Positions 15,887 through 24,464 of a DNA stretch of 64,000 bases are shown piece by piece; the stretch's first letter is position 1; every line of letters begins with the position of its first letter. This stretch comes from SZUA-365 sp049663345. GTDB taxonomy: Bacteria > Bacteroidota > Ignavibacteria > SZUA-365. Below the pieces are notes generated by a model, which saw only the letters and a program-made list of their open reading frames with translations, did not search any database and was not told the origin of the DNA. The position numbers and the translations under genes are program-made. The stretch covers positions 1 through 64,000 of the forward strand of contig JBATDG010000067.1 of NCBI GenBank assembly GCA_049663345.1, read 5' to 3'.

Positions 15887-17136
15887 AGATCACAGGAAAA
15901 GCCCTTCGCGTCGCGCGATGGGAATTCATCGAGCGCGTCAAAACCAAGAGCTTTCTGATCGGCCTCTTCCTGACGCCTGCCATCATGGGCATTTTTGTGG
16001 TGGGTCCAGCGCTGCTGCAGGGCACACTGCAGGAAAAGGAAGCACAGGTAATCGCGGTATACGATGGTACCGGCGTAGTTCTCGACTCGCTGGAGGCTTC
16101 TCTGCTTCGCGGTCCGCTGATTGCACGCAATAAACCCCGCTACAAAATCGAACGTGTAGAAGCTGCGGGACGCAATCTTGATGAGGTGAAAGCCGATATC
16201 GACAGCTCCCTGCTGCGCAACAGCGTATGGGCTGCGATTATTATCCCTTCCGCTGCACTGGATTCGCATGAGGTGGAATACCGGTCGCGCAACGTATCCG
16301 ATATCGAAGCGACCTCAATGCTTCAGAACAGGATTTCCGACATTATCAGCGAATTCAAGCTCACCCACGCCGGCTTCGATCCCGAGCGCGTCGGTGAACT
16401 CACGCGTTCGACGGACCTTCGCACCGTACGGGTTTCAGAAAAGGGTGAAGAGGAGTCCGGATTCCTCGAATCTTTCGGACTCTCGTATGTATTCCTCATT
16501 CTCCTCATGATCATGATACTGAGTTCCGGGCAGATGCTCGTGCGCAGCATGGTCGAGGAGAAAAGCAATCGTATCGTTGAAATTCTTATTTCCTCCTGTT
16601 CTCCGATGGATCTGATGTTCGGCAAGATCATCGGCATCAGCATGCTCGCTATCGTGCAGGTGCTGTTCTGGGCTTCGATTGGTGCCGTCCTGGTTCTGGC
16701 CGCGGATCTGAGCAACCTGCCGCTCGACAATATCTGGCTGATGCTGCTGTTCTTCATACTCGGCTTCCTGTTCTACGCGTCGTTGTTTGTGGCTTTCGGT
16801 TCGCTGGCCTCGACGGAGCAGGAAGCGCAGCAGATGACCGGGTACCTGAGCATGCTGCTGATGCTGCCGATCGTCATCGCTTTCATGGCTTCGCAAAGTC
16901 CCAACAATCCGATACTGACGGTTCTGACAATGATCCCGCCGCTGACCGCACAGATGATGTTCATGCGGCTGCCGATCACTACCCTTCCGGTATGGGAAAT
17001 TGCATTAAGTTTGCTGATCCTTGTACTTTCAATCGTCGGCGTTACCTGGACTGCGGGCAAGATTTTCCGGACGGGCATCCTGCTCACCGGAAAGCGGCCC
17101 AGTCTCGATGAAATTTTTCGTTGGATTCGTTCATGA
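15883..17136 (+). CDS. ABC-2 type transporter permease (NatB-like)
   Basis: A 417-residue membrane protein with one N-terminal membrane segment (about residues 24-43), a long extracytoplasmic loop (about 45-200) and then five or six transmembrane helices, the standard ABC-2 (DUF3526/NatB-like) shape. EEKSNRIVEILISSCSP before the helix bundle is characteristic of the family. Its start overlaps the ATPase stop by 4 bp, and the short membrane protein gene follows 7 bp later. The transported substance cannot be read from the sequence. Confidence 0.92.
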   Translation: MKITGKALRVARWEFIERVKTKSFLIGLFLTPAIMGIFVVGPALLQGTLQEKEAQVIAVYDGTGVVLDSLEASLLRGPLIARNKPRYKIERVEAAGRNLDEVKADIDSSLLRNSVWAAIIIPSAALDSHEVEYRSRNVSDIEATSMLQNRISDIISEFKLTHAGFDPERVGELTRSTDLRTVRVSEKGEEESGFLESFGLSYVFLILLMIMILSSGQMLVRSMVEEKSNRIVEILISSCSPMDLMFGKIIGISMLAIVQVLFWASIGAVLVLAADLSNLPLDNIWLMLLFFILGFLFYASLFVAFGSLASTEQEAQQMTGYLSMLLMLPIVIAFMASQSPNNPILTVLTMIPPLTAQMMFMRLPITTLPVWEIALSLLILVLSIVGVTWTAGKIFRTGILLTGKRPSLDEIFRWIRS

Positions 17137-17143
17137 GGCAATT

Positions 17144-17311
17144 ATGAAGCATCTCCTTTTCATCATCGCACTGATCATTGTTATCATCATCGCCCTTCGC
17201 GTTTTCTTCTGGGCATTTTCAAACGTACTCATCCTCGCAATCGCGGCGGCGGTGATCTATTTTGGATTCCGGGCTCTTACGGGCAAACGGAAATCCAACA
17301 GCAGCCAATAA
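17144..17311 (+). CDS. Small two-helix membrane protein
   Basis: A 55-residue protein made almost wholly of two hydrophobic stretches (about 3-26 and 29-46) with a basic, polar tail (GKRKSNSSQ). It starts 7 bp after the ABC permease stop and ends 1 bp before the der start, so it is embedded in the run of genes and is unlikely to be a chance frame. I do not recognise the family; it could be an accessory to the exporter. Confidence 0.65.
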   Translation: MKHLLFIIALIIVIIIALRVFFWAFSNVLILAIAAAVIYFGFRALTGKRKSNSSQ

Positions 17312-17312
17312 C

Positions 17313-18632
17313 ATGAACAAACCCATTGTAGCCATTGTGGGACGTCCCAACGTCGGGAAGTCCACCCTCTTCAACCGCATCGTCGGCGCACGTCAGGCAA
17401 TCGTCCATGACGAATCCGGCGTGACGCGTGACCGCCATTATTCCGAGACCGATTGGTCGGGACACGAATTCGTGCTCATCGATACCGGCGGCTATGTCCC
17501 TGTTTCGGAGGACGTCTTCGAACGCGCAATTCGCGAACAGGTCCGCCTCTCGATCGAGGAAGCCACGGTCATCGTGTTTCTTGTTGACGGACAGCATGGC
17601 CTGGTTCCGATGGACAGAGAACTGGCTGACTTGCTTCGCCGCAGTAAAAAGAAAGTGGTGCTTGCGGTCAATAAAATTGACAGTCAGAAATGGGAAATGA
17701 ATCCGGCCGAATTCTACGAACTCGGTCTAGGCGTCCCACAGCCGGTCTCCGCCATCAGCGGACGTGCATCCGGCGATCTGCTTGATATAATCGTCGAGGG
17801 ATTCCCCGAAGCGGAGGAGGAAGAAGAGAGCGACCACATGCGGCTCGCAATCATCGGCCGGCCGAATGTGGGCAAATCTTCGATTACCAACGCCCTGCTG
17901 GGCAAAGAGCGCTCCATCGTCACCGATATTCCCGGGACCACTCGCGATTCGATCGATTCCACTTTCGATTACGGTGAACACAAGGTGACTCTCATTGACA
18001 CTGCCGGACTCCGCCGCAGAAGCAAGGTAAAGGAGAACATCGAGTTTTATTCCACCCTGCGCACGATCAAGAGCATTCAGCGCTGCGACGTCGCCCTCCT
18101 CCTGCTCGACGGCAGCGAGGGCATGAATCATCAGGATATCGATGTGCTCAGTGAAGCGGTGCGCTTCAACAAAGGCGTCGTTATCGCCGTCAACAAATGG
18201 GATCTCGTCGAGAAGGATGAAAAATCCGTTGATCAGATCACGAAGGAAATTTACGCACGGGTAAAAATGCTCGACTATATCCCGGTGATCTTTGTTTCGG
18301 CCGTGACGAAGCAGCGTGTAGTCAAGGCGCTGGATCTCTGCCTTGAAGTGTACCATGAGCGCAACAAACGCATTCCCACTTCTGAACTGAACGACCGGAT
18401 CATCGAGATTCTGCGTGCCACGCCTCCGCCCGCATCGCCTTCGGGCAAGGCGGTGAAATTTTTCTATTCGACACAGGTGCGTGAGTCTCCACCGGTCATT
18501 GTGCTTTTCGCCAATGAAATCAAGCATGTGCCTGAAAGCTACCGGCGCTTCGTCGAAAGACAGATACGAAGCATCTGGGCTTTCAAGGGCGTGCCGCTGA
18601 CGGTGCAGTTCCGCAAGACCAAGCCCGACTGA
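17313..18632 (+). CDS. der: Ribosome assembly GTPase Der (EngA)
   Basis: Double GTPase needed for 50S subunit maturation. The 439 residues hold two G domains, each with a GRPNVGKS P-loop (near residues 10 and 188), DTGG/DTAG switch II motifs and NKID/NKWD specificity motifs, followed by a KH-like C-terminal domain. ATG 17313 is chosen because it opens directly into MNKPIVAIVGRPNVGKS; an upstream in-frame ATG at 17262 lies inside the preceding small gene. Confidence 0.98.
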   Translation: MNKPIVAIVGRPNVGKSTLFNRIVGARQAIVHDESGVTRDRHYSETDWSGHEFVLIDTGGYVPVSEDVFERAIREQVRLSIEEATVIVFLVDGQHGLVPMDRELADLLRRSKKKVVLAVNKIDSQKWEMNPAEFYELGLGVPQPVSAISGRASGDLLDIIVEGFPEAEEEEESDHMRLAIIGRPNVGKSSITNALLGKERSIVTDIPGTTRDSIDSTFDYGEHKVTLIDTAGLRRRSKVKENIEFYSTLRTIKSIQRCDVALLLLDGSEGMNHQDIDVLSEAVRFNKGVVIAVNKWDLVEKDEKSVDQITKEIYARVKMLDYIPVIFVSAVTKQRVVKALDLCLEVYHERNKRIPTSELNDRIIEILRATPPPASPSGKAVKFFYSTQVRESPPVIVLFANEIKHVPESYRRFVERQIRSIWAFKGVPLTVQFRKTKPD

Positions 18633-18670
18633 TCATTCGCGCCGCCGCCGCATGGTGTGGGCGCCATTAT

Positions 18671-18688
18671 ATTTCATCCGGATGAAAT
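18671..18688. promoter_or_regulatory. 18-bp perfect palindrome upstream of ftsH
   Basis: ATTTCATCCGGATGAAAT reads identically on both strands and lies 83 bp before the ftsH start, in the 138-bp der-ftsH gap. It has no T-tract, so a protein-binding site is more likely than a terminator. No known regulator is assigned. Confidence 0.45.
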
Positions 18689-18770
18689 TTCCCGGACCGC
18701 TTTGTTGTTAGGGAAAAAGCGGCCGCTGCAGCAAGTTGGCGGCACGCAAACCGTACGACCTGGAGCACTT

Positions 18771-20690
18771 ATGAGTAATGAGAACGAACAGCAGAAACCC
18801 AAGCAGCCGCAGCAAGGTCCGCAGTCCCTGCTGAAAAACCTGGGCAACTATCGCTGGATCTTTTTGATTTTCGGCGTGATTTTCGCACTTCAGTTATTCT
18901 GGAATTGGTCCCGTCAGGAATCATCGATTCCCTACAGCACCTTCAAGGAAATGGTCGCCGATGGCAAAATCACCAAAGTCGAAATCGACCAGGGAACACT
19001 GACCGCATACGGGAGAAAGGATGACGGGAAAACGGCCGCGAAAAGCGGACCGTCCTACACGATTATCATTCCGACCTCCGTGCCGGATGAGTCGCTGATG
19101 ACACTGCTTGAAGAAAAGAATGTCACTGTCGTTGCGATACAGGACACTTCAGAGATGTGGAACACAATCATCTGGTTCATTCTCCCTCTCGTGCTCATGG
19201 TTGGCTTTTTCATGTACATGAGTTCCCGTCTGCGGGGCGGTGGCGGCGGCGGACTGCTGTCGATGGGAAAAATGAACGCCGAGTCTTATACAAAAGAAAA
19301 AGTGAAGACGACGTTTGATGACGTTGCCGGTTCGAAGGAACAGAAAGAAGCGCTGTACGAGACTATCCATTTTCTGCAGCGCCCGCAGGATTTTCACCGG
19401 CTGGGAGGACGAGCTCCGAGAGGTGTTCTGCTTGTCGGTCCTCCCGGAACCGGAAAGACCCTCCTCGCCAGAGCGGTCGCAGGCGAAGCCGGAGTTCCCT
19501 TCTTTCATGTGGCCGGCTCGGCCTTCCTGGAAATGCTGGTGGGAGTCGGCGCCAGCCGCGTACGCGACCTTTTCGCCACTGCAAAAAAGAGCGCTCCCTG
19601 CATCGTGTTCGTTGATGAAATAGATTCCATTGGACGGAGGCGCGGCGGCATTCAGGGCTTCTACGGTGGCGGCGCAAGTGAAATGGAGCAGACGCTGAAT
19701 CAGCTGCTTTCTGAAATGGACGGCTTCGAACCCAGTGAAGACGTCATTGTCATGGCTGCCACGAATCAGCCGGATGTGCTCGATCCTGCCCTGCTGCGTC
19801 CGGGACGCTTCGACCGCCGCATCATGGTCGATCTTCCGAATCTCAGCGAACGTGCAGACATTCTCGCCGTGCATGTCCGCAAGGTTCCGCTTGGCAAGGA
19901 CGTCGATCTCAAGGAGATCGCTCGCTCCACTCCCGGAAACTCAGGCGCGGATCTTCAGAATCTCGTCAATGAAGCAGCAATTCTTGCATCGAAGCTGCGC
20001 AAGGACGCTGTCGAAAGAGAAGACTTTCTCAATGCCCTCGATACGATCGTGCTTGGCCATGTTCGCTCGAGCCTGATTCTCAAGGAAGACGAGAAGCGCA
20101 GAACAGCCTTCCACGAAGCAGGACATGCACTCATCGCCAAGCTGACCCCGGATTCTGATCCGGTCACCAAAGTATCGATAGTGCCGCGCGGACGCGCTCT
20201 GGGCGTCACGATGCAAACGCCATTCGATGAGCGGCACAACTACACAGTAGAATACCTCCGATCACGACTCAACGTGCTCTTCGGGGGCCGCGCCGCTGAG
20301 GACATTATCTTCGGGTCCATTTCCACTGGCGCAGAAAACGATCTGATGCATGCCACGACGCTCGCCCGGAACATGGTCGCCCGCTACGGCATGAGCGAAA
20401 AGCTCGGACACATGTCATTGATGGATCCATCCGCTGAGTCCTACGTCGGAGACAATCCCTACAGTCAGCGTAATTTCAGCGAGGAGACTCTGCGGCTGGT
20501 TGATTCCGAAACGCGACAGTTAATCGAGACAGCGTATGATCGTGCAAAAAGTTTGCTGAAGAAGCATCTCAGCACGCTCGAACTGATAGCAGAAGCATTG
20601 CTGCTGAAAGAAATCCTCGATGGCAGCGATCTCGATACCATCGTCCGGGAACAGCGCATCCCTGAGCATTTACGAGAGAATGGGCACTGA
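18771..20690 (+). CDS. ftsH: ATP-dependent zinc metalloprotease FtsH
   Basis: Membrane-bound AAA+ protease of 639 residues that degrades misassembled membrane proteins and regulators. Two N-terminal transmembrane helices (about 29-45 and 132-150) flank a periplasmic domain. Walker A GPPGTGKT is at 223-230, followed by Walker B (VFVDEIDSIG), the second region of homology, and the zinc site HEAGH at 448-452. Oddly, the pore loop reads FLEMLVGVG (252-260), where most homologues have a phenylalanine at the position of Leu256. ATG 18771 is the start; the 38 upstream codons lack family resemblance and span the palindrome. Confidence 0.97.
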   Translation: MSNENEQQKPKQPQQGPQSLLKNLGNYRWIFLIFGVIFALQLFWNWSRQESSIPYSTFKEMVADGKITKVEIDQGTLTAYGRKDDGKTAAKSGPSYTIIIPTSVPDESLMTLLEEKNVTVVAIQDTSEMWNTIIWFILPLVLMVGFFMYMSSRLRGGGGGGLLSMGKMNAESYTKEKVKTTFDDVAGSKEQKEALYETIHFLQRPQDFHRLGGRAPRGVLLVGPPGTGKTLLARAVAGEAGVPFFHVAGSAFLEMLVGVGASRVRDLFATAKKSAPCIVFVDEIDSIGRRRGGIQGFYGGGASEMEQTLNQLLSEMDGFEPSEDVIVMAATNQPDVLDPALLRPGRFDRRIMVDLPNLSERADILAVHVRKVPLGKDVDLKEIARSTPGNSGADLQNLVNEAAILASKLRKDAVEREDFLNALDTIVLGHVRSSLILKEDEKRRTAFHEAGHALIAKLTPDSDPVTKVSIVPRGRALGVTMQTPFDERHNYTVEYLRSRLNVLFGGRAAEDIIFGSISTGAENDLMHATTLARNMVARYGMSEKLGHMSLMDPSAESYVGDNPYSQRNFSEETLRLVDSETRQLIETAYDRAKSLLKKHLSTLELIAEALLLKEILDGSDLDTIVREQRIPEHLRENGH

Positions 20691-20710
20691 GAATGAGAGA
20701 CAAGACCCGG

Positions 20711-20794
20711 GATGGCTAATGGCTGATGGCTGATGGCTGATAGCTGATAGCTGATAGCTGATAGCTAATGGCTGATAGCTAATGGCTGATGGCC
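20711..20794 (+). repeat. Tandem 7-bp repeat array (12 units)
   Basis: Twelve units of GATGGCT, GATAGCT or AATGGCT between the ftsH stop (20690) and the rsmB stop (20794), where the last unit reads GATGGCC. The array touches the rsmB stop codon. It creates an open reverse frame with an 'AISYQLSAISHQPSAIS' pattern that is a repeat artefact, not a gene. No terminator-like hairpin is visible between these convergent genes, so the repeat occupies the place where one is expected. Confidence 0.95.
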
Positions 20795-22158
20795 TACTCC
20801 GTGCTGCGAAGCATGCGTGCGCCGAAGGCGCCGTCCATGCGGTGTTTTTGCGGGAATGTAGCGAGAAAGCCTTCTTCATCCACCACACGCGGCGGTAGGT
20901 ACTGTCCGGCATGCTCGAGGGTGAACTCCGGGTGATTTGAAAGGAAATCCCTTACGATGAGCTGATTCTCTTCCGGTTCGATGGTGCAGGTGCTGTAGAC
21001 GAGCACTCCGCCCGGGCGAACGAGCCGCGCGGCGTTGTCAAGAATGGCGCGCTGGGTCGTGTTCAGCTTCTGAATATCCTCCATCTCGCGCTTCCACTTG
21101 ATATCGGGCTTCTTGCTGAGCGTCCCGAGTCCGGAACACGGGGCGTCGACGAGCACCTTATCTGCAGGCTCCATCTCAATCTCGGTCGCATCGCCTTCCT
21201 GAATCTCGATAATACTGACCCCGTTGCGCTCAGCCGCCTGGCTGATCAGGTTGAGGCGAACGTCGTATTTGTCCACCGCGATAATGCGTCCCTGGTTCTG
21301 CATGTGCTCTGCCGCGTGGAGCGCTTTCCCGCCGGGAGCGGAGCACAAGTCGATCACAGTCTCACCGGGCTTCGGAGCCAGCAGGTCGCCAACGAGTCCG
21401 GCGCTTTCATCCTGAATGGTGAAGAGTCCTTCGGTGAACAACCGGCTATGGCGGATATTCGGCAGATTGCGAACGGTCACATAATCGCGCATGTAGAAAC
21501 AACGGCGATAGTCGATACCCACTTCCACAATTTCATCCACGAATTCCTTGTAGTCGATGCGCAGCGGATTGGGACGCAGCGTAAGGAAAGGCCGCATATT
21601 GTTGGCCTTGCACAGGGACTCGGTCTCCTCAAAACCATACCGCGCATGCCAGCGCTTTACGATCCAGGTTGGGTGCGAATGCACCACGGCGAGATATTGC
21701 AGTTCGTCATTCGTCGAAAGCGGATAGCGGATATTTTCAACATTGCGGGCGATGTTTCGCAGCAGACCGTTCATCGTGTCCGCGAGCCGCTGCCCGCGGT
21801 ATTTCTTCACGAATTCCACCGCCTCGTTTACCGCAGCGTGATGCGGAATGCGCGTCAGGAACAGAATCTGATACAGAGCCACTCGCAGCGCACTTCGCAC
21901 ATTCGGCGCGACCTTCGAATACTGTCCGTGATAAAACCCGGTGAGCACCCAGTCAAGCTTGGACTGATTGCGCAGCACCCCGTGCACCAGTTCATTGAGC
22001 AAACGCTTATCCGGAGGATTCAGATCGCCGGTCTCAAGCTCGATATCGAGCAGCTTGTCGAGATAGGCGTCAGTCCGCTCGACGCGCGTCAGAATTTTAA
22101 CTGCAATGCCTCGCACGCCGATATACAGCGGCGGAAGGGAGTTTGAATCGTTGTTCAT
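20794..22158 (-). CDS. rsmB: 16S rRNA (cytosine-967-C5)-methyltransferase RsmB
   Basis: S-adenosylmethionine-dependent methyltransferase acting on 16S rRNA. Its 454 residues comprise an N-terminal NusB-like helical domain (about 15-150), a linker, and a Rossmann methyltransferase domain. The domain has LCSAPGGK at 271-278 and the two cysteines of the mechanism, Cys341 in DAPCSGLGT and Cys391 in YSTCTIEPEEN. The NusB-like N-terminus distinguishes RsmB from other RsmF/NSUN enzymes. It converges with ftsH across the 7-bp repeat. Confidence 0.95.
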   Translation of the reverse strand: MNNDSNSLPPLYIGVRGIAVKILTRVERTDAYLDKLLDIELETGDLNPPDKRLLNELVHGVLRNQSKLDWVLTGFYHGQYSKVAPNVRSALRVALYQILFLTRIPHHAAVNEAVEFVKKYRGQRLADTMNGLLRNIARNVENIRYPLSTNDELQYLAVVHSHPTWIVKRWHARYGFEETESLCKANNMRPFLTLRPNPLRIDYKEFVDEIVEVGIDYRRCFYMRDYVTVRNLPNIRHSRLFTEGLFTIQDESAGLVGDLLAPKPGETVIDLCSAPGGKALHAAEHMQNQGRIIAVDKYDVRLNLISQAAERNGVSIIEIQEGDATEIEMEPADKVLVDAPCSGLGTLSKKPDIKWKREMEDIQKLNTTQRAILDNAARLVRPGGVLVYSTCTIEPEENQLIVRDFLSNHPEFTLEHAGQYLPPRVVDEEGFLATFPQKHRMDGAFGARMLRSTE

Positions 22159-22180
22159 GGCGATAATGCTGTCCTGGGTT

Positions 22181-23461
22181 TTACGATGCGAAATGACGCT
22201 GCCGGGAGGTTTCGACGAACGCGTCGCGGCAGAGACGACGTTCGCATTCTGAGAATTGACGTTCCCGGCGCTGCATGACTACGGAGGCTGTTTCACAGAA
22301 GCGATCGAAATCATATTCCTGCAGGCCGCCGGCCCCGCCCCATGTGAAATTCGGCAGGAACTTGGGCGGAAAATCACCGCCGTAAATATTGCAGCCCACA
22401 CCCATCACAGTGCCGGTGTTGAGCATGGTATTGATGCCGCACTTTGCGTGATCGGCCATGATGGTGCCGAGAAACATCCGACCGGTGTCGTGCTCTCGTC
22501 CGTCAAGCGTGATGCGGATCGGGGAATAATTATTTTTTAAATCGCTGGTATTCGTGTCCGCCCCGAGATTGGTCCATGACGCGAAATAGGAGTGGCCGAC
22601 GAAGCCATCGTGCTGCTTGTTTGAAAAGGAATGGAAAATGACGTCCTCGACTTCACCGCCGACCTTGCACCAGGGACCGATGCTGGAGTTTTCATAGATC
22701 TTCGCAGCGATTTTGATACGGGAGTTCTGACCAATATATGCTGGTCCGATAATCACCGCCTGCGGCATTATGACAGCCCCGGTATCGATGACGATCGGTC
22801 CGCCGCTTGCATCCAGCACCGCGCCGGCACCGATGCGGGCCTCTTCTCCGATGAAGATATTCTCCTTGTTGATCAGCTCCGCCGAGACGGCGATCTGCGC
22901 CCCTGAGGCAATCGAACCGAGCGCAAAGCTCTGCGCATCCACTGCGATCATCGCACCGTTATGCTCGATCAGATCCCACGGAAAACGAACCATATCGCCT
23001 GCGACCTGCGTCACGGGCGTGGTGAATTCCTTAATATCCGGACGGCTATGGGGACTTGATGAAAGCTCTTCACGGAGGAGACCGGCTTTGAGCCACTGGT
23101 AGATTTTCTCACGCAGCCAATCCGAAACGACCGTAGCCGCGAGCAGCACTTCACCTGAAGCGAAGAACATGTCCTCGTTGCGATGGTTGCCGATGGCCTG
23201 CACAAGTGCGGGAGAAAGCAGCGTTGACCCGCTGATATATAAATCAGCCGCGTCGTTTGTGTTGACGGGCAGGCCTGTCCGTTCGGACATAGCTTCAACC
23301 ATACCCATACGTGTGTACAGGATCAGCGGCTCACCCGCGAAATACTGCTGTATCCGTTCACGTCCTGTGAAGATGCCACATCGCAGGTCGAAATCAGGAT
23401 TGAGGTGCGTCAGGGGTAAGAGCGTGGAAATCGAAAGATCTTCGAAAAGACAAATTGCCAT
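22181..23461 (-). CDS. GlmU-family sugar nucleotidyltransferase/acyltransferase (alternative bacterial GlmU)
   Basis: A 426-residue protein with an unusual N-terminal nucleotidyltransferase-like region (MAICLFEDLSISTLLPLTHL...LRCG) and a C-terminal left-handed beta-helix of hexapeptide repeats (about 200-370, for example IFIGEEARIGAGAVLD). This combination matches the alternative GlmU family of Bacteroidetes/Chlorobi, thought to make UDP-N-acetylglucosamine or a related sugar nucleotide. The LxxGxGTRM loop of classical GlmU is absent. ATG 23461 is chosen because the preceding 34 codons are not conserved-looking. It lies 22 bp upstream of rsmB in the direction of transcription. Confidence 0.88.
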   Translation of the reverse strand: MAICLFEDLSISTLLPLTHLNPDFDLRCGIFTGRERIQQYFAGEPLILYTRMGMVEAMSERTGLPVNTNDAADLYISGSTLLSPALVQAIGNHRNEDMFFASGEVLLAATVVSDWLREKIYQWLKAGLLREELSSSPHSRPDIKEFTTPVTQVAGDMVRFPWDLIEHNGAMIAVDAQSFALGSIASGAQIAVSAELINKENIFIGEEARIGAGAVLDASGGPIVIDTGAVIMPQAVIIGPAYIGQNSRIKIAAKIYENSSIGPWCKVGGEVEDVIFHSFSNKQHDGFVGHSYFASWTNLGADTNTSDLKNNYSPIRITLDGREHDTGRMFLGTIMADHAKCGINTMLNTGTVMGVGCNIYGGDFPPKFLPNFTWGGAGGLQEYDFDRFCETASVVMQRRERQFSECERRLCRDAFVETSRQRHFAS

Positions 23462-23534
23462 AATGCACTTAGCTGAGGTTCTGGATAATGTACGATTCTG
23501 TGCATCGAATGACAACAGCCGCAGAGGTGCACGG

Positions 23535-24464
23535 CTATTTGAGAAGGTATTCCTCTTCCGCATACATCTTCATCTGGAAGAGCAGATTGCGAAGCATCTG
23601 ACGGTATTCTTCCACTTCCGGTGCGAGGCGGACCGTCTCTTTGTATTCAAGAAATGCGTTGGTGTACAGACTTTTGCGCTCGAAATAAATAGCACGGATC
23701 AAATGCAGCGTGACTTCATCGGCGCCCATCTTGGTGAGCTCTTCGTCGAGGTTCGCAATCTCTTCAATCACTGCGGCGATGGTGTCCGCAGGAAGAATCC
23801 GGAAGCTCTGAATATCGCTTTCCATGCCGTCGGACATCCTGGTGATCCGCCAATGATACTGACGGTCGTTGTCAAGCGCCGGCTTGCTCCCGCCGTCGTA
23901 GCGGAAACTGTGGTCCTCGAGGGTTGCGCGCGTCACTACATCAAACGAATCGTTGAGCAGTACAAACTCATAGTTTTTGGCGTCGTCGGCGTCGACCCAT
24001 TCAAACAGCGGCTCGGTAGTCATTACATAAGACTTAGGGAAGACGGCGGAAAATACTTCAGTATTTCCGCGCACAGCACCGAATACCGGCTCATCATTTT
24101 TTGAACGTGAATTCTTCACCTGCTTTGCAGCATACTCAAGAAGCCGTCCAGATGCGCTGGCGCTGATTTCACCGCGAGATTTCCGGTTGAAGTCAGTCAG
24201 TTTTATTGTCGTTTTTTCGTCGATGCTGACAAGCCGACTCTCGCCCATCATCAACTTCACGTAGCTTGCGAAGGATGTACGTACCGTCGTTTCCTTCCCG
24301 AGCACCTCTCCCACCTGGACCGCCTGCCATGAGGACTTCTTACCGGGCTTTTTCACTTCGACCTTGCCCTTCAGGCTCATGACTACGAATCCATTTTGCG
24401 CAGCGGCGCTGTTGAGGAGAAACAACATCAATGCCGGAATCAGCAGCAGACGCAGATGTTTCAT
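23535..24464 (-). CDS. FecR-domain secreted protein
   Basis: A 309-residue exported protein with a signal peptide (MKHLRLLLIPALMLFLLNSAAAQ), a FecR-type domain at about 25-140 (GKVEVKKPGKKSSWQAVQVGE, RTSFASYVKLMM), a central beta-rich domain (about 150-215, PLFEWVDADDAKNYEFVLL) and a C-terminal helical hairpin that looks TPR-like. It lacks the cytoplasmic part and membrane helix of sigma-regulating FecR, so it is a periplasmic FecR-like protein. Its start codon overlaps the stop of the CHASE2 gene by 4 bp, which ties the two together in one translational unit. Confidence 0.88.
   Translation of the reverse strand: MKHLRLLLIPALMLFLLNSAAAQNGFVVMSLKGKVEVKKPGKKSSWQAVQVGEVLGKETTVRTSFASYVKLMMGESRLVSIDEKTTIKLTDFNRKSRGEISASASGRLLEYAAKQVKNSRSKNDEPVFGAVRGNTEVFSAVFPKSYVMTTEPLFEWVDADDAKNYEFVLLNDSFDVVTRATLEDHSFRYDGGSKPALDNDRQYHWRITRMSDGMESDIQSFRILPADTIAAVIEEIANLDEELTKMGADEVTLHLIRAIYFERKSLYTNAFLEYKETVRLAPEVEEYRQMLRNLLFQMKMYAEEEYLLK

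Noticed and set aside
20670..20912. Reverse-strand open frame with the repeated peptide AISYQLSAISHQPSAIS
   Set aside because: It is generated by the 7-bp tandem repeat and runs into the end of rsmB in another frame; no ribosome site or real protein character.
23169..24104. A 311-codon forward open frame across the GlmU-like and FecR genes
   Set aside because: It spans two real reverse-strand genes and the gap between them, with no recognisable protein.
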